Positions 27,868-35,998 of a stretch of 64,000 nucleotides of DNA are shown in pieces. Origin of the DNA: an uncultured Collinsella sp. (GTDB lineage: Bacteria > Actinomycetota > Coriobacteriia > Coriobacteriales > Coriobacteriaceae); assembly GCA_958451615.1 (NCBI GenBank), contig CAUDQR010000002.1, positions 1 through 64,000 on the forward strand, given 5' to 3'. The notes beneath the pieces are model-generated. The model was not told the origin of the DNA and ran no database searches. It was given only the letters and a program-made list of their open reading frames with translations. The position numbers were made by a program, and so were the translations under genes. Numbering within the stretch: the stretch's first letter is position 1; each line of letters starts with the position of its first letter.

Positions 27868-28967
27868 GCGGAAACGTCTCCCTTCTGGCCGAGGCCCTCG
27901 GCAATCAAATCGTGGAAGGTGGAAAGCGGCGTGCGGTCGATGCTGCAACGGCCAATGTCGTGCGGAATTACCAGGTCGATGGTGTCTCCCGCGCGCTTTT
28001 TGTCGTGGAGCGCCTCGGCAAAGACGGCATCGGCATCTAGGTCGCAGCGGGTCTTGAGGCCGTGGCGGGTGCAGAGCTCCTCAATACGATCGGGCAGCTC
28101 GGCATCGCAGATGCCATGCAGGGCTGCGGCACGCGTGATGATGCCCATGCCGATCGACACGCAGTTGCCGTGGCCGAGCTCAAAGTGCTCGCAGGCTTCG
28201 ACGGCGTGGCCGGCGCTGTGGCCAAAGTTGAGGAGCTTGCGCTGATTGGTTTCGCGCTCGTCGGCAACGACCACGGCGCGCTTAATGTCGATATTGCGGG
28301 CGATGATGAGCGCCACACGGGCCACGTCGCGGTTGAGCAGCTCAAGCGTGAGCGGGGTCTTCTCTAGCTCGGCGAAGAGCTCGGGGTCGGCGATCACGGC
28401 GTGCTTGACGACCTCGCCGCAGCCGTCGGCGAACTGCTCGGGCGTGAGGGTGGCAAGGCATCCCACGTCGGCGATGACCACGCTCGGCTGCCAAAAGGCG
28501 CCGGCTAGGTTCTTGCCGGCTGCCAGGTCGATGGCCGTCTTGCCGCCGACCGACGAATCCACCATGGCGAGCAGGCTTGTGGGAATCTGCACAAACTTGC
28601 AGCCGCGCATGTAGGTGGCGGCCGCAAAGCCCGCCACGTCGCCCACGACGCCGCCGCCGAGCGCCACGATCACGTCGGAGCGCGAAAGCTCGTGTTCGGC
28701 CACAAACTCCAAAATGGCAACGTAGGTCTCGGCACGCTTATGGGCCTCGCCGGCCTCGAAGGTGCAGATGCTCACCTCGTAGCCTGCGGATTCGAGGCTC
28801 TGCTTAACGGGCATCTGGTAGAGGGGGCCTACGTTGGTGTCCGTCACGATGACGGCGCGCGAGCCGCCGGCGGTGGTGCGGACGAGCGGACCTGCCTGCT
28901 CCAGCAAAAACGTGCCCACATGCACCTGGTGGGGGCGTGCAGTGTCGATATCGATAGTAATCGCCAT
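27861..28967 (-). CDS. aroB: 3-dehydroquinate synthase
   Basis: 368 residues. TDTNVGPLY, EAGEAHKRAETY, VALGGGVVGDVAGFAAATYMRG and PTSLLAMVDSSVGGKTAID form the NAD and substrate-binding core; the zinc ligands include the E near VVKHAVI, H of LNFGHSAGHAVE and H of LGHGNCVSIGM. It cyclises DAHP to 3-dehydroquinate. It lies second-to-third in the aro operon, 36 bases after tyrA, and its stop overlaps the aroA start. Length is normal for the family. Confidence 0.96.
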   Translation of the reverse strand: MAITIDIDTARPHQVHVGTFLLEQAGPLVRTTAGGSRAVIVTDTNVGPLYQMPVKQSLESAGYEVSICTFEAGEAHKRAETYVAILEFVAEHELSRSDVIVALGGGVVGDVAGFAAATYMRGCKFVQIPTSLLAMVDSSVGGKTAIDLAAGKNLAGAFWQPSVVIADVGCLATLTPEQFADGCGEVVKHAVIADPELFAELEKTPLTLELLNRDVARVALIIARNIDIKRAVVVADERETNQRKLLNFGHSAGHAVEACEHFELGHGNCVSIGMGIITRAAALHGICDAELPDRIEELCTRHGLKTRCDLDADAVFAEALHDKKRAGDTIDLVIPHDIGRCSIDRTPLSTFHDLIAEGLGQKGDVSAC

Positions 28968-29003
28968 AAGCTTCGGTCCTTTCGACCTGGCGTGATGGGT
29001 GGT

Positions 29004-29918
29004 CTAGTGGGAGGCCTCGTCGTCGAGCGCGCGCTTAATGCGGTCGCCCTCGGCAAGGAGATTCTCCAGATAGCGCTGGTCGCGGTCCTTAAGGGCGCGG
29101 CTGTAGGCGCCAAGCGATTCGATCAGATGGTCGATCTCGAAGGCGAGCGCATCGGCGTCATCAATCATGAGCTCGGACCACATCTGCGGATTGAGGTGCG
29201 CCACGCGGGTGAGGTCGCGGTAGCTGCCGGCCGAAAAGCCGTGGTGGACCTGAGCGGTCGGGCTCTTAACGTAGGCGTTGGAGACGACGTGCGCGAGCTG
29301 GCTCGTAAAGGCGATGACGCGGTCGTGCTCGGCGGCGCTCGTTACGCTGAACTTGCCAAAGCCTAAGGGACGTACCATCTCGCGCACCTGGCCCAAAAGC
29401 TCCAGCTTAAGTGCGTCGTCAACTGCGGGCGGTACAAGCACGAGCGGTGCGTCCTGGAATAGGTCGGCGCGGGAATGTGCGTAGCCCGAGAACTGCGTGC
29501 CCGCCATGGGGTGCGCGCCCACAAAGTAAAAACCATGCTCGCTGGCAAGCTCAAAGGCGCGCTCGCACACGATACCCTTGACGCCCACGGTGTCGATCAC
29601 CACGGGGCCCATGATGGCCTCGGTGTCGGTGGCGTCGGCGAGTGCCTGGGCGTGCGCCTCGAGCCACTCGATGCAGGCCTCGGGGTAGCATGCCAGGACG
29701 ATGATGTCGCATTCGCCCAGCGTCTCGTCGTTGAGCTCGCCGGCAACGGTGCCCATACTGGCGGCCGTCATGATGTCGTCATCGGGGTCCCAGGCCAGCA
29801 CGCGGACGCCCGCCTGCGCATAGCCGCGGGCAAAGCTGCCGCCGATGAGGCCCAGGCCCACGATGCCGGCGCACTTGGGGCCACCCTGGTTAACGCGTGC
29901 GTTTCTTACCGTACCCAT
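29004..29918 (-). CDS. tyrA: Prephenate dehydrogenase
   Basis: 304 residues. AGIVGLGLIGGSFARGYAQAG is the NAD-binding motif, followed by ADATDTEAIMGPVVIDTVGVKG, VGAHPMAGTQFSGYAHS with the catalytic His, and SQLAHVVSNAYV. It oxidatively decarboxylates prephenate to 4-hydroxyphenylpyruvate for tyrosine. No C-terminal ACT domain is visible, so feedback by tyrosine through such a domain is unlikely. It starts three bases after the aroF stop. Arogenate use instead of prephenate cannot be excluded by sequence reading alone. Confidence 0.93.
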   Translation of the reverse strand: MGTVRNARVNQGGPKCAGIVGLGLIGGSFARGYAQAGVRVLAWDPDDDIMTAASMGTVAGELNDETLGECDIIVLACYPEACIEWLEAHAQALADATDTEAIMGPVVIDTVGVKGIVCERAFELASEHGFYFVGAHPMAGTQFSGYAHSRADLFQDAPLVLVPPAVDDALKLELLGQVREMVRPLGFGKFSVTSAAEHDRVIAFTSQLAHVVSNAYVKSPTAQVHHGFSAGSYRDLTRVAHLNPQMWSELMIDDADALAFEIDHLIESLGAYSRALKDRDQRYLENLLAEGDRIKRALDDEASH

Positions 29919-29921
29919 GGG

Positions 29922-30947
29922 CTACTCCTGAACGGTCTCTTGGCAGACGACCTCGCGGATGGCGCGGATGCGGCGCATGGTGTCATCGAACTGGTCGGGG
30001 GTGAGCGCCTGAGCGCCGTCGGACCAAGCGTGGCTCGGGTCGTCGTGGACCTCGATCTCCAGACCGTTGGCGCCGCAGGCAGTCGCGGCGAGCGCCATGG
30101 GCTCGACATAGCGGGTGTAACCGGTGGCGTGGCTGGGGTCGGCGACGACGGGCAGGTGCGACAGGTGGTGCAGCACCGGCACGGCGTTGAGGTCGAAGGT
30201 GTTGCGGGTGCGGGTCTCGAAGGTGCGGATGCCGCGCTCGCACAGGATGACGTTGTCGTTGCCCTCGCTCATGATGTACTCGGCTGCCATAAGCAGCTCG
30301 TCGACGGTGCCGGACATGCCGCGCTTGAGCAGGATCGGGGTCTGCGTCTTGCCGACCTCCTTGAGCAGGGGGAAGTTCTGGGCGTTGCGAGCGCCAATCT
30401 GCATGACGTCGATCTTTTTGTCCAGGAAGACCTGCACGTCGCGCGGGTCCATGATCTCGGTGACGATCGGCATGTCGAGCTCGGCGGATGCCTCGCACAG
30501 CAGGTCCAGGCCGGCGGGGCCCATGCCCTGGTAGGCGTACGGGGAGGTGCGGGGCTTGTAGGCGCCGCCTCGCAGCATCGTGGCGCCGGCGGCCTTCACG
30601 CGGCGGGCGATGCGGATGAGGTTCTCGCCCTCGACGGAGCAGGGGCCGGCGATGACCTGGAACTGGTCGCCGCCGATCTTGACGCCGTGGCCGCAGTCGA
30701 TGACGGAGTCCTCGGGGTGGAACTTGCGGTTGGCGCGCTTGAACGGCTCGGAGACGCGCTGCACGCGCTCGACGACGTCCATGGACTCGAGCAGGAACGG
30801 GTCGATCTTGGTCGTGTCGCCCACCAGGCCGATGATGGTCTCGTTCTCGCCGCGCGAGACGTCGGTCTTCAGGCCCTTTTTCTCAATCCAGCTGACGATG
30901 TGGCTGACGGCCTCGTCGCTGGCGCTCTGCTTTAAAATTGCAATCAT
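29922..30947 (-). CDS. aroF: DAHP synthase, type I-beta with N-terminal regulatory domain
   Basis: 341 residues. Residues 1-70 (MIAILKQSASDEAVSHIVSW onward) form a ferredoxin-like domain as in Thermotoga DAHP synthase, known there for tyrosine control. The barrel follows: VIAGPCSVEGENLI, MLRGGAYKPRTSPYAYQG, QIGARNAQNF, LLKRGMSGT, ERGIRTFE, PVVADPSHATGY. It condenses PEP and erythrose-4-phosphate in the first step of the pathway. ATG 30947 is the start; GAGAGG lies upstream. First gene of the operon, preceded by a leader with a terminator-like hairpin and a short frame overlapping its ATG. Confidence 0.95.
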   Translation of the reverse strand: MIAILKQSASDEAVSHIVSWIEKKGLKTDVSRGENETIIGLVGDTTKIDPFLLESMDVVERVQRVSEPFKRANRKFHPEDSVIDCGHGVKIGGDQFQVIAGPCSVEGENLIRIARRVKAAGATMLRGGAYKPRTSPYAYQGMGPAGLDLLCEASAELDMPIVTEIMDPRDVQVFLDKKIDVMQIGARNAQNFPLLKEVGKTQTPILLKRGMSGTVDELLMAAEYIMSEGNDNVILCERGIRTFETRTRNTFDLNAVPVLHHLSHLPVVADPSHATGYTRYVEPMALAATACGANGLEIEVHDDPSHAWSDGAQALTPDQFDDTMRRIRAIREVVCQETVQE

Positions 30948-31018
30948 GGTGTGCCTCTCACCTCGATGGATATCTCTTGCAAAAACGGCCCGCATCGCGA
31001 GCCGTTATATATGTGCAT
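30944..31018 (-). CDS. Possible 24-residue leader ORF overlapping aroF start
   Basis: An ATG at 31018 on the minus strand opens a 24-codon frame that ends in TGA overlapping the aroF ATG (ATGA). It contains one His, one Tyr, one Phe and no Trp, so it lacks the repeated regulatory codons of classical attenuators. No ribosome site precedes it; a -10-like sequence ends only a few bases upstream, so a leaderless transcript is possible. The terminator-like hairpin at 30981-31006 lies inside this frame. Confidence 0.3.
   Translation of the reverse strand: MHIYNGSRCGPFLQEISIEVRGTP
30981..31006 (-). terminator. Terminator-like hairpin in the aro operon leader (possible attenuator)
   Basis: On the minus strand ACGGCTCGC pairs with GCGGGCCGT (9 bp with one T-G pair) around GAT, followed directly by TTTTTGC. 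It lies between a possible promoter and aroF, so it could control read-through. Confidence 0.6.
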
Positions 31019-31023
31019 GAGAG

Positions 31024-31032
31024 TTTATACTA
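31024..31032 (-). promoter_or_regulatory. Possible -10 region of the aro operon
   Basis: The minus strand reads TAGTATAAA here, giving two overlapping -10-like hexamers. The -35 region is poor. Placement upstream of the leader hairpin supports it. Confidence 0.4.
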
Positions 31033-31108
31033 TCTGACTCGCTTTTGCCGCCTAAAGCGCGCCGTCGCGGCGCGTCTCCCACGTAATTGCAAAGCTTTTT
31101 CTATTATT

Positions 31109-31138
31109 TTGTTAGCCCGTGTTGCACTTGGGTATAAT
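31109..31138 (+). promoter_or_regulatory. Promoter of tRNA-Arg(CCG)
   Basis: TTGTTA at 31109-31114 and TATAAT at 31133-31138 with an 18-base spacer, about 12 bases before the tRNA start. Confidence 0.7.
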
Positions 31139-31149
31139 GCCTACCGTTC

Positions 31150-31226
31150 GCCCTATTAGCTCAGGGGATTAGAGCGTCTGCCTCCGGAGCAGAAGGCCGT
31201 TGGTTCGAATCCAACATGGGGCACCA
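31150..31226 (+). tRNA. tRNA-Arg (anticodon CCG)
   Basis: A 77-base cloverleaf with encoded CCA. Acceptor GCCCTAT pairs with ATGGGGC (one T-G), anticodon stem TCTGC/GCAGA encloses CTCCGGA, giving CCG, and the T loop is TTCGAAT. It reads CGG codons. A good promoter precedes it and a terminator follows. Confidence 0.95.
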
Positions 31227-31237
31227 TCGAACGTAAG

Positions 31238-31274
31238 ACCGTCCGAACCTCGCATGGTCCGGGCGGTTTTCTTA
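31238..31274 (+). terminator. Intrinsic terminator after tRNA-Arg(CCG)
   Basis: ACCGTCCG (31238-31245) pairs with CGGGCGGT (31260-31267, one T-G), followed by TTTTCTTAT. Confidence 0.7.
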
Positions 31275-31301
31275 TACCGACGCGACGTGATGGGACGTGG
31301 T

Positions 31302-34025
31302 ATGGCAGCAACGGATATCGAGCGCGGACTCTCGACCGCCGAGGTCGAGGAGCGCATCGCCGCTGGTAAGATCAACCGCAACATGGAGCTCAAGACCAAG
31401 TCGGTCAAAGAGCTCATCATTGAGAACCTCTGCACGCTGTTTAACTTGATCAACGTGGTCTTGGCGATTTTGGTGTTGCTGACCGGTTCGTTTAAGAACC
31501 TGACGTTCCTGTTCGTGGTGTTCTTGAACACGGCGATCGGCGTCATTCAGTCCATGCGTTCTAAGCGGATGGTCGACAAGCTTACGCTGCTCACCTCTAA
31601 GAAGGCCATCGCGGTGCGCGACGGCGCCGAGGTGGAGCTCGACCTGGACCAGATCGTGCTCGACGACATCATTCGCCTGGGGCGCGGTGACCAGATTCCC
31701 GCCGACGCCGTGGTGGTGTCGGGCGAGGCGCTCGTCAACGAGAGCCTGCTGACGGGCGAGAGCGACCTCATCAAGAAACAGCCGGGCTCCGAGCTCATGA
31801 GTGGCAGCTTTATCGACTCGGGCCTGTTGCGCGCCCGCGTGATCCATGTCGGCGCCGATAACTACGTGGCAAAGATCAACAACGAGGCCAAGTACGTCAA
31901 AAAGGTCAATTCCGAGATCATGAACGCGCTGAACGCCATCGTGCGGTTCGCGAGTATTATCATGATTCCGCTTGGTCTGGCGCTCTTTACCTCGAGTGTG
32001 AGCGAGCTGTGGGATGCCGCGGGAACCCCGGGCGATAGCGCGCTTTCCTGGTGCTTCTCCGAGCTGCTGGCCGGTCGTGTGCCTTCTTCGGCGCTGCTGT
32101 CCACGGTGGGTGCCCTGCTGGGCATGATTCCGCAGGGCCTGGTGCTGCTGACCTCGTCGGTGCTCGCGATTGCCACTGTGCGCCTGGCTCGTCGCAAGGT
32201 GCTGGCACAGCAGCTCTACTGCATCGAGACGCTTGCGCGCGTCGACGTGCTGTGTCTGGACAAGACGGGCACCATTACCTCGGGCCGCATGGAGGTCGAG
32301 GGCACCTACCCGCTGCCTGTTGAAGGTGTTGGCTTTGGCGCGGACTCGGATGAGGCAGCTGTCCCCGTCGAGACCACGGTGCTCGACTTTGCGCTTGCCA
32401 ACGTGGCACGTGCGACCTCGGCAGATGCTAACGAGACCTGCCAGGCGCTGCTCAACTACTACGCCGATCGTCCGGTCGAGGTGTCCGAGCCGCTGTCGGT
32501 CATTCCGTTCTCGTCGTCCAAAAAGTGGAGCGGCGCGTCGTTTGCGCAGGGCTCCTATGTGATGGGCGCCGCGCAGTTTGTACTTTCCGATCGCGCATTT
32601 GCTCAGGTCGAGAACCGTGTCGCCGAGCTCGCCGACACTTGCCGCGTGCTCGTTGTGGCGCGCGTGGACGGCTTTACGCCCGACGGCGATATGGTGGGCG
32701 AGGCCGAGCCCGTGGGTTTCGTGACCATCCGTGACGAGATTCGCACCTCGGCGGCCGAGACCATCGGCTATTTTAACGAGCAGGGCGTGACCCTCAACGT
32801 GATCAGCGGCGACGACCCGCGTACGGTGTCGTCGATCGCGCGCGTGGTGGGCGTGCCCGGGGCGGATGCTTACGTGGACGCGACAACCCTCGATACGCCT
32901 GCCAAGTTCGATGCGGCGGTGGACCGCTATCACGTCTTTGGGCGTGTGACGCCGCAGCAGAAGCGCGAGCTCGTACAGGCGCTCAAACGCCGCGGGCACA
33001 CCGTGGCCATGACGGGCGACGGCGTCAACGACGTTCTGGCGCTCAAGGAGGCCGACTGCTCCGTGGCGATGGCCGCCGGCTCCGATGCCGCGCGCAATGT
33101 GGCCGAGATCGTGCTCGTCGATAACGACTTTGCCTCGATGCCCGCTGTGGTGGCCGAGGGCCGTCGTTCTATCAATAACCTGCAGCGCTCTGCCGCGCTC
33201 TTTCTGACTAAGACGCTTTTCTCGATGGGCCTGGCGGCGCTGTGCATCGCGCTGCCGCCGTATCCCTTCGAGCCCATTCAGATGACGCTCATCAACTTCT
33301 TCTGCATCGGCGCGCCGGGCTTTGTGCTGGGCCTGGAGCCCAACAACGCCCGCGTGAAGGGGTCGTTCTTGATCAACGTGCTTAAGCGTGCGCTGCCGGC
33401 GTCGATTGCGGTCATTTTGGCCGCGGCGCTCGATATCTTTGTGGCGCGCGTATTTGGCTTTAGCCAGCTTACGCTTTCGACCATGTGCCTGCTCACGTCG
33501 TGCGCGGCGAGTGTCAGCCTGATCTGGCGCATTTCGCAGCCGCTCACGCCCTTGCGCGTGGTGCTTTTCGTGTTTGTCATCGCTGGTATTTTGACGGGCG
33601 TTATCGGGTTCCCGGAGCTGCTGTCGATTGCCAACTTGTCGATGGGTCAGATTGTCATCTTGGCGGCTATCGTCGTCTTTACCTGTGCGGTGTTCTTTAA
33701 GCTTGCCACGATGATGGACTCGCTTAAGCCCCGTCGCCGTCATGCGGCCACCGGCTTTGGCCGTGGCGTGCGTGTTCGCCTGGGTCGCGGCGGCGGCAAG
33801 GTGAGCTCGACGGGATCGACCGCCGAGCGTTTTGCCAAGCGCGTCGCCGCCGACATGGCGCAGCGCCGTGAGGCGCGCACTGTCCGCGAGGCCGAGGCCC
33901 GCGCACTCGAGGGCGTGGCCCAGACCCAGCCCAAGAAAAAGAAGAGCGGCGGCGTTAAGCGCTCCCGCGTGACCAAATCGGCCCAGGGCATCAAAGTCTC
34001 GATGCCGAGCAAGAAGAAAAAGTAG
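31302..34025 (+). CDS. P-type cation-transporting ATPase (CtpE-like)
   Basis: About 907 residues. The actuator motif LLTGESD, transmembrane motif GMIPQGLVLLTSSVLAIATVR, phosphorylation site DKTGT at D320, VISGDDPRTVSSIA, MTGDGVNDVLALKEADCSVAM and paired helices at each end show a complete P-type ATPase. The I-P-Q-G-L string is typical of the CtpE group, shown to handle calcium in mycobacteria; the ion here is inferred. About ten hydrophobic segments are visible. The C-terminus carries an unusually long, Lys/Arg-rich tail of roughly 90 residues. ATG 31302 follows GGGA by six bases; ATG 31290 is an alternative. No neighbouring regulator identifies its substrate. Confidence 0.9.
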   Translation: MAATDIERGLSTAEVEERIAAGKINRNMELKTKSVKELIIENLCTLFNLINVVLAILVLLTGSFKNLTFLFVVFLNTAIGVIQSMRSKRMVDKLTLLTSKKAIAVRDGAEVELDLDQIVLDDIIRLGRGDQIPADAVVVSGEALVNESLLTGESDLIKKQPGSELMSGSFIDSGLLRARVIHVGADNYVAKINNEAKYVKKVNSEIMNALNAIVRFASIIMIPLGLALFTSSVSELWDAAGTPGDSALSWCFSELLAGRVPSSALLSTVGALLGMIPQGLVLLTSSVLAIATVRLARRKVLAQQLYCIETLARVDVLCLDKTGTITSGRMEVEGTYPLPVEGVGFGADSDEAAVPVETTVLDFALANVARATSADANETCQALLNYYADRPVEVSEPLSVIPFSSSKKWSGASFAQGSYVMGAAQFVLSDRAFAQVENRVAELADTCRVLVVARVDGFTPDGDMVGEAEPVGFVTIRDEIRTSAAETIGYFNEQGVTLNVISGDDPRTVSSIARVVGVPGADAYVDATTLDTPAKFDAAVDRYHVFGRVTPQQKRELVQALKRRGHTVAMTGDGVNDVLALKEADCSVAMAAGSDAARNVAEIVLVDNDFASMPAVVAEGRRSINNLQRSAALFLTKTLFSMGLAALCIALPPYPFEPIQMTLINFFCIGAPGFVLGLEPNNARVKGSFLINVLKRALPASIAVILAAALDIFVARVFGFSQLTLSTMCLLTSCAASVSLIWRISQPLTPLRVVLFVFVIAGILTGVIGFPELLSIANLSMGQIVILAAIVVFTCAVFFKLATMMDSLKPRRRHAATGFGRGVRVRLGRGGGKVSSTGSTAERFAKRVAADMAQRREARTVREAEARALEGVAQTQPKKKKSGGVKRSRVTKSAQGIKVSMPSKKKK

Positions 34026-34037
34026 TTCGCGCCCTTC

Positions 34038-34078
34038 AGGGATGATTTTTCTGGGACGGGGATTAAAAAATCATCCCT
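34038..34078. repeat. Perfect inverted repeat after the P-type ATPase
   Basis: AGGGATGATTTTT and its exact complement form a 13-bp stem around a 15-base loop containing GGGACGGGG. The T-run is inside the stem, so it is an atypical terminator; it may act on either strand. Confidence 0.6.
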
Positions 34079-34184
34079 CAAAAGACTACCCTGGCGATGT
34101 TGAATTGGTGCCTTGCGCTTGTGGGAGCGAAGCGATGTTATGCTCTAACCTCAATTGTTTGAATTGCTTCGGAAAGAGGATGCC

Positions 34185-35339
34185 GTGATCTGCCCGCATT
34201 GCCTAAAGACCATCGAGGACGGCGCCTCGTTCTGCCCCTATTGCAACGCATACGTTGGTCCGGGCGATGGCCCCGAGCATACCGAGTTCGTGTTCTGCGA
34301 CGGCTGCGGCGCTCGTCTGTCCCCGCATGACCGTACCTGCCCCAAGTGTGGACGCCCCGCGCCAGGCATCCTTTCCGAGGACGCGGCCGCATCCGACCTT
34401 GCCGCAGGGCGCACGGCCGGCTTTCCGCGCCTGACGCAGGAACAGATCGATACCGAGGTGCCCCACGCGCCGGCATCTGCCGCCGCGGTGCTCTCCGACG
34501 CAGCCGACCCCAACGAGACCTGCGTGCTGCCTGCCTTCGATAAGGACTTTGGCATCCCCAAGGTCGATATCCCCACGCCGGTGTCCCTGCGCGATGATGC
34601 CCAGCCCAAAAAGCAAAAGCCCAAGCGCAAGATCCACCCCGACGAGGATGCCTATCACAAGCACAAGCGCCATATCCCCAAACCACTCATCGTCATCGCG
34701 GTGCTCGCCGCCGTGTGCGGTGGTGCGTATTGGTTTGTGACTGCCGATCCCATGGGCGTCATGCCCGGCTTCTACGACCAGTTTGGTCAGGCCGCCAAGA
34801 CCACCTTCCCGTCGCGCCAAAAGGGCGAGGCCACCGAGAAAGAGCCCAAGCAAGAGGGTGCGTCCGAGGTCGTTCAGGAGGAGACTGTCTTAACCGACGA
34901 CCAGCTCTACACCAGGCTCGACGGCCTGTACCAGACCATCGTGTCGTATAGCGACGAGGATCAGATCGGCGAGGTCATCGATTCGTTTAATAACGGCTAT
35001 CTGCGTACACCGCTCTCCACACGTCAGGAACTGTCGCAAAGCGCCTATGCCCTGCGCGATCAGATTAAAAAGACCCAGGATGAGCTCAACAACCTCAAGG
35101 TTCAGGACGACACGGTCTATGCGGAGGACATCGATCATCTAAAACAGCTTGCCCAGTGGATGTACGAGCGTGTCGACGTGATCTGCCAGAGCTGGGATAT
35201 CTCGCTGTCCATTCCCGACGGCGAGTCGCTGAGCGCCCGTCAGAGCGAGATCCTGGCGCCCATCGCACAGGGCGGCAACAGCGCGCTTAACCAGTACGAC
35301 GCCAACGTGAGCGCATGGAAGCCGCAGCAGCGTTCGTAA
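34185..35339 (+). CDS. Zinc-ribbon membrane protein of unknown function
   Basis: 384 residues. Two zinc-ribbon knuckle pairs open the protein: CPHC/CPYC (residues about 3-23) and CDGC/CPKC (about 45-65). A long, charged low-complexity linker follows, then one hydrophobic helix (about residues 167-184, PLIVIAVLAAVCGGAYWFV) and an extracytoplasmic helical domain (about 230-380). GTG 34185 is chosen because AAAGAGG lies upstream; a TTG at 34155 is also in frame. Such zinc-ribbon/one-helix proteins are common in Coriobacteria and have no defined function. It stands between the ATPase and a cyclophilin as a separate unit. Confidence 0.75.
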   Translation: MICPHCLKTIEDGASFCPYCNAYVGPGDGPEHTEFVFCDGCGARLSPHDRTCPKCGRPAPGILSEDAAASDLAAGRTAGFPRLTQEQIDTEVPHAPASAAAVLSDAADPNETCVLPAFDKDFGIPKVDIPTPVSLRDDAQPKKQKPKRKIHPDEDAYHKHKRHIPKPLIVIAVLAAVCGGAYWFVTADPMGVMPGFYDQFGQAAKTTFPSRQKGEATEKEPKQEGASEVVQEETVLTDDQLYTRLDGLYQTIVSYSDEDQIGEVIDSFNNGYLRTPLSTRQELSQSAYALRDQIKKTQDELNNLKVQDDTVYAEDIDHLKQLAQWMYERVDVICQSWDISLSIPDGESLSARQSEILAPIAQGGNSALNQYDANVSAWKPQQRS

Positions 35340-35375
35340 TTTGTTGCCCTCCAGCGGCATAACCTGCGTGCGCAA

Positions 35376-35405
35376 TTGATGGAAGCCCGTGCTTATTGCT
35401 ACAAT
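35376..35405 (+). promoter_or_regulatory. Promoter of the cyclophilin gene
   Basis: TTGATG at 35376 and TACAAT at 35400-35405 with an 18-base spacer, about 40 bases before the start codon. Confidence 0.55.
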
Positions 35406-35444
35406 TTGTACAAATATGCTTTAAACGCACGAGGAAGGAACCAC

Positions 35445-35987
35445 ATGTTTGGTTTTAAGAAAGAGCTCTATACGCCCGAGTACCAGCTCGTCGGTGACGA
35501 GTGCGCGGTGATCGAGACGTCGAAGGGCACCATCAAGGTCAAGTTTGACGGTGAGGGCGCCCCCATCCATGTGGCGAACTTCTGCGAGCTTTCCACGATG
35601 GGCTTCTATGACGGCCTTAAGTTCCATCGCTATGTGCCCGGCTTTGTGATCCAGGGCGGCGACCCCAATACCCGCGATATGTCCGGCGCCGACGTCGCTG
35701 CCGGCCTTGAGGGTCCCGACGGCATGCCCGGTACCGGTGGCCCCGGCTACTGCATCAAGGGCGAGTTTGCCACCAATCCGCGCAACAGCCATGTTGACGG
35801 CGCGCTTGCCATGGCTCGCTCCATGGATCCCGATTCCGCGGGCTCGCAGTTCTACTTCTGCCTGGGTGCCCAGCACAACCTTGACTCCGGCTATACCGTC
35901 TTTGGCACCACCGTCGAGGGCCTCGACGTCATCTCGCAGCTGCGCGCCGGCGACGAGATCGTTCATGTCGAGATCGTTCACGAGTAA
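35445..35987 (+). CDS. Cyclophilin-type peptidyl-prolyl cis-trans isomerase
   Basis: 180 residues. FHRYVPGFVIQGGDPN contains the catalytic Arg-Phe region, and ALAMARSMDPDSAGSQFYFCLGA, YTVFGTTVEGLDV complete the cyclophilin (PpiB) core. It speeds proline isomerisation in protein folding and has no signal peptide, so it is cytoplasmic. The ATG at 35445 follows GGAAGGA. It has its own promoter and is followed after 11 bases by a TPR membrane protein, so the two are probably cotranscribed. Confidence 0.93.
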   Translation: MFGFKKELYTPEYQLVGDECAVIETSKGTIKVKFDGEGAPIHVANFCELSTMGFYDGLKFHRYVPGFVIQGGDPNTRDMSGADVAAGLEGPDGMPGTGGPGYCIKGEFATNPRNSHVDGALAMARSMDPDSAGSQFYFCLGAQHNLDSGYTVFGTTVEGLDVISQLRAGDEIVHVEIVHE

Positions 35988-35998
35988 AGGGGACTTCC

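Noticed and set aside
31272..33743. A frame of over 800 codons on the minus strand
   Set aside because: Antisense to an intact P-type ATPase; Arg/His-rich shadow composition.
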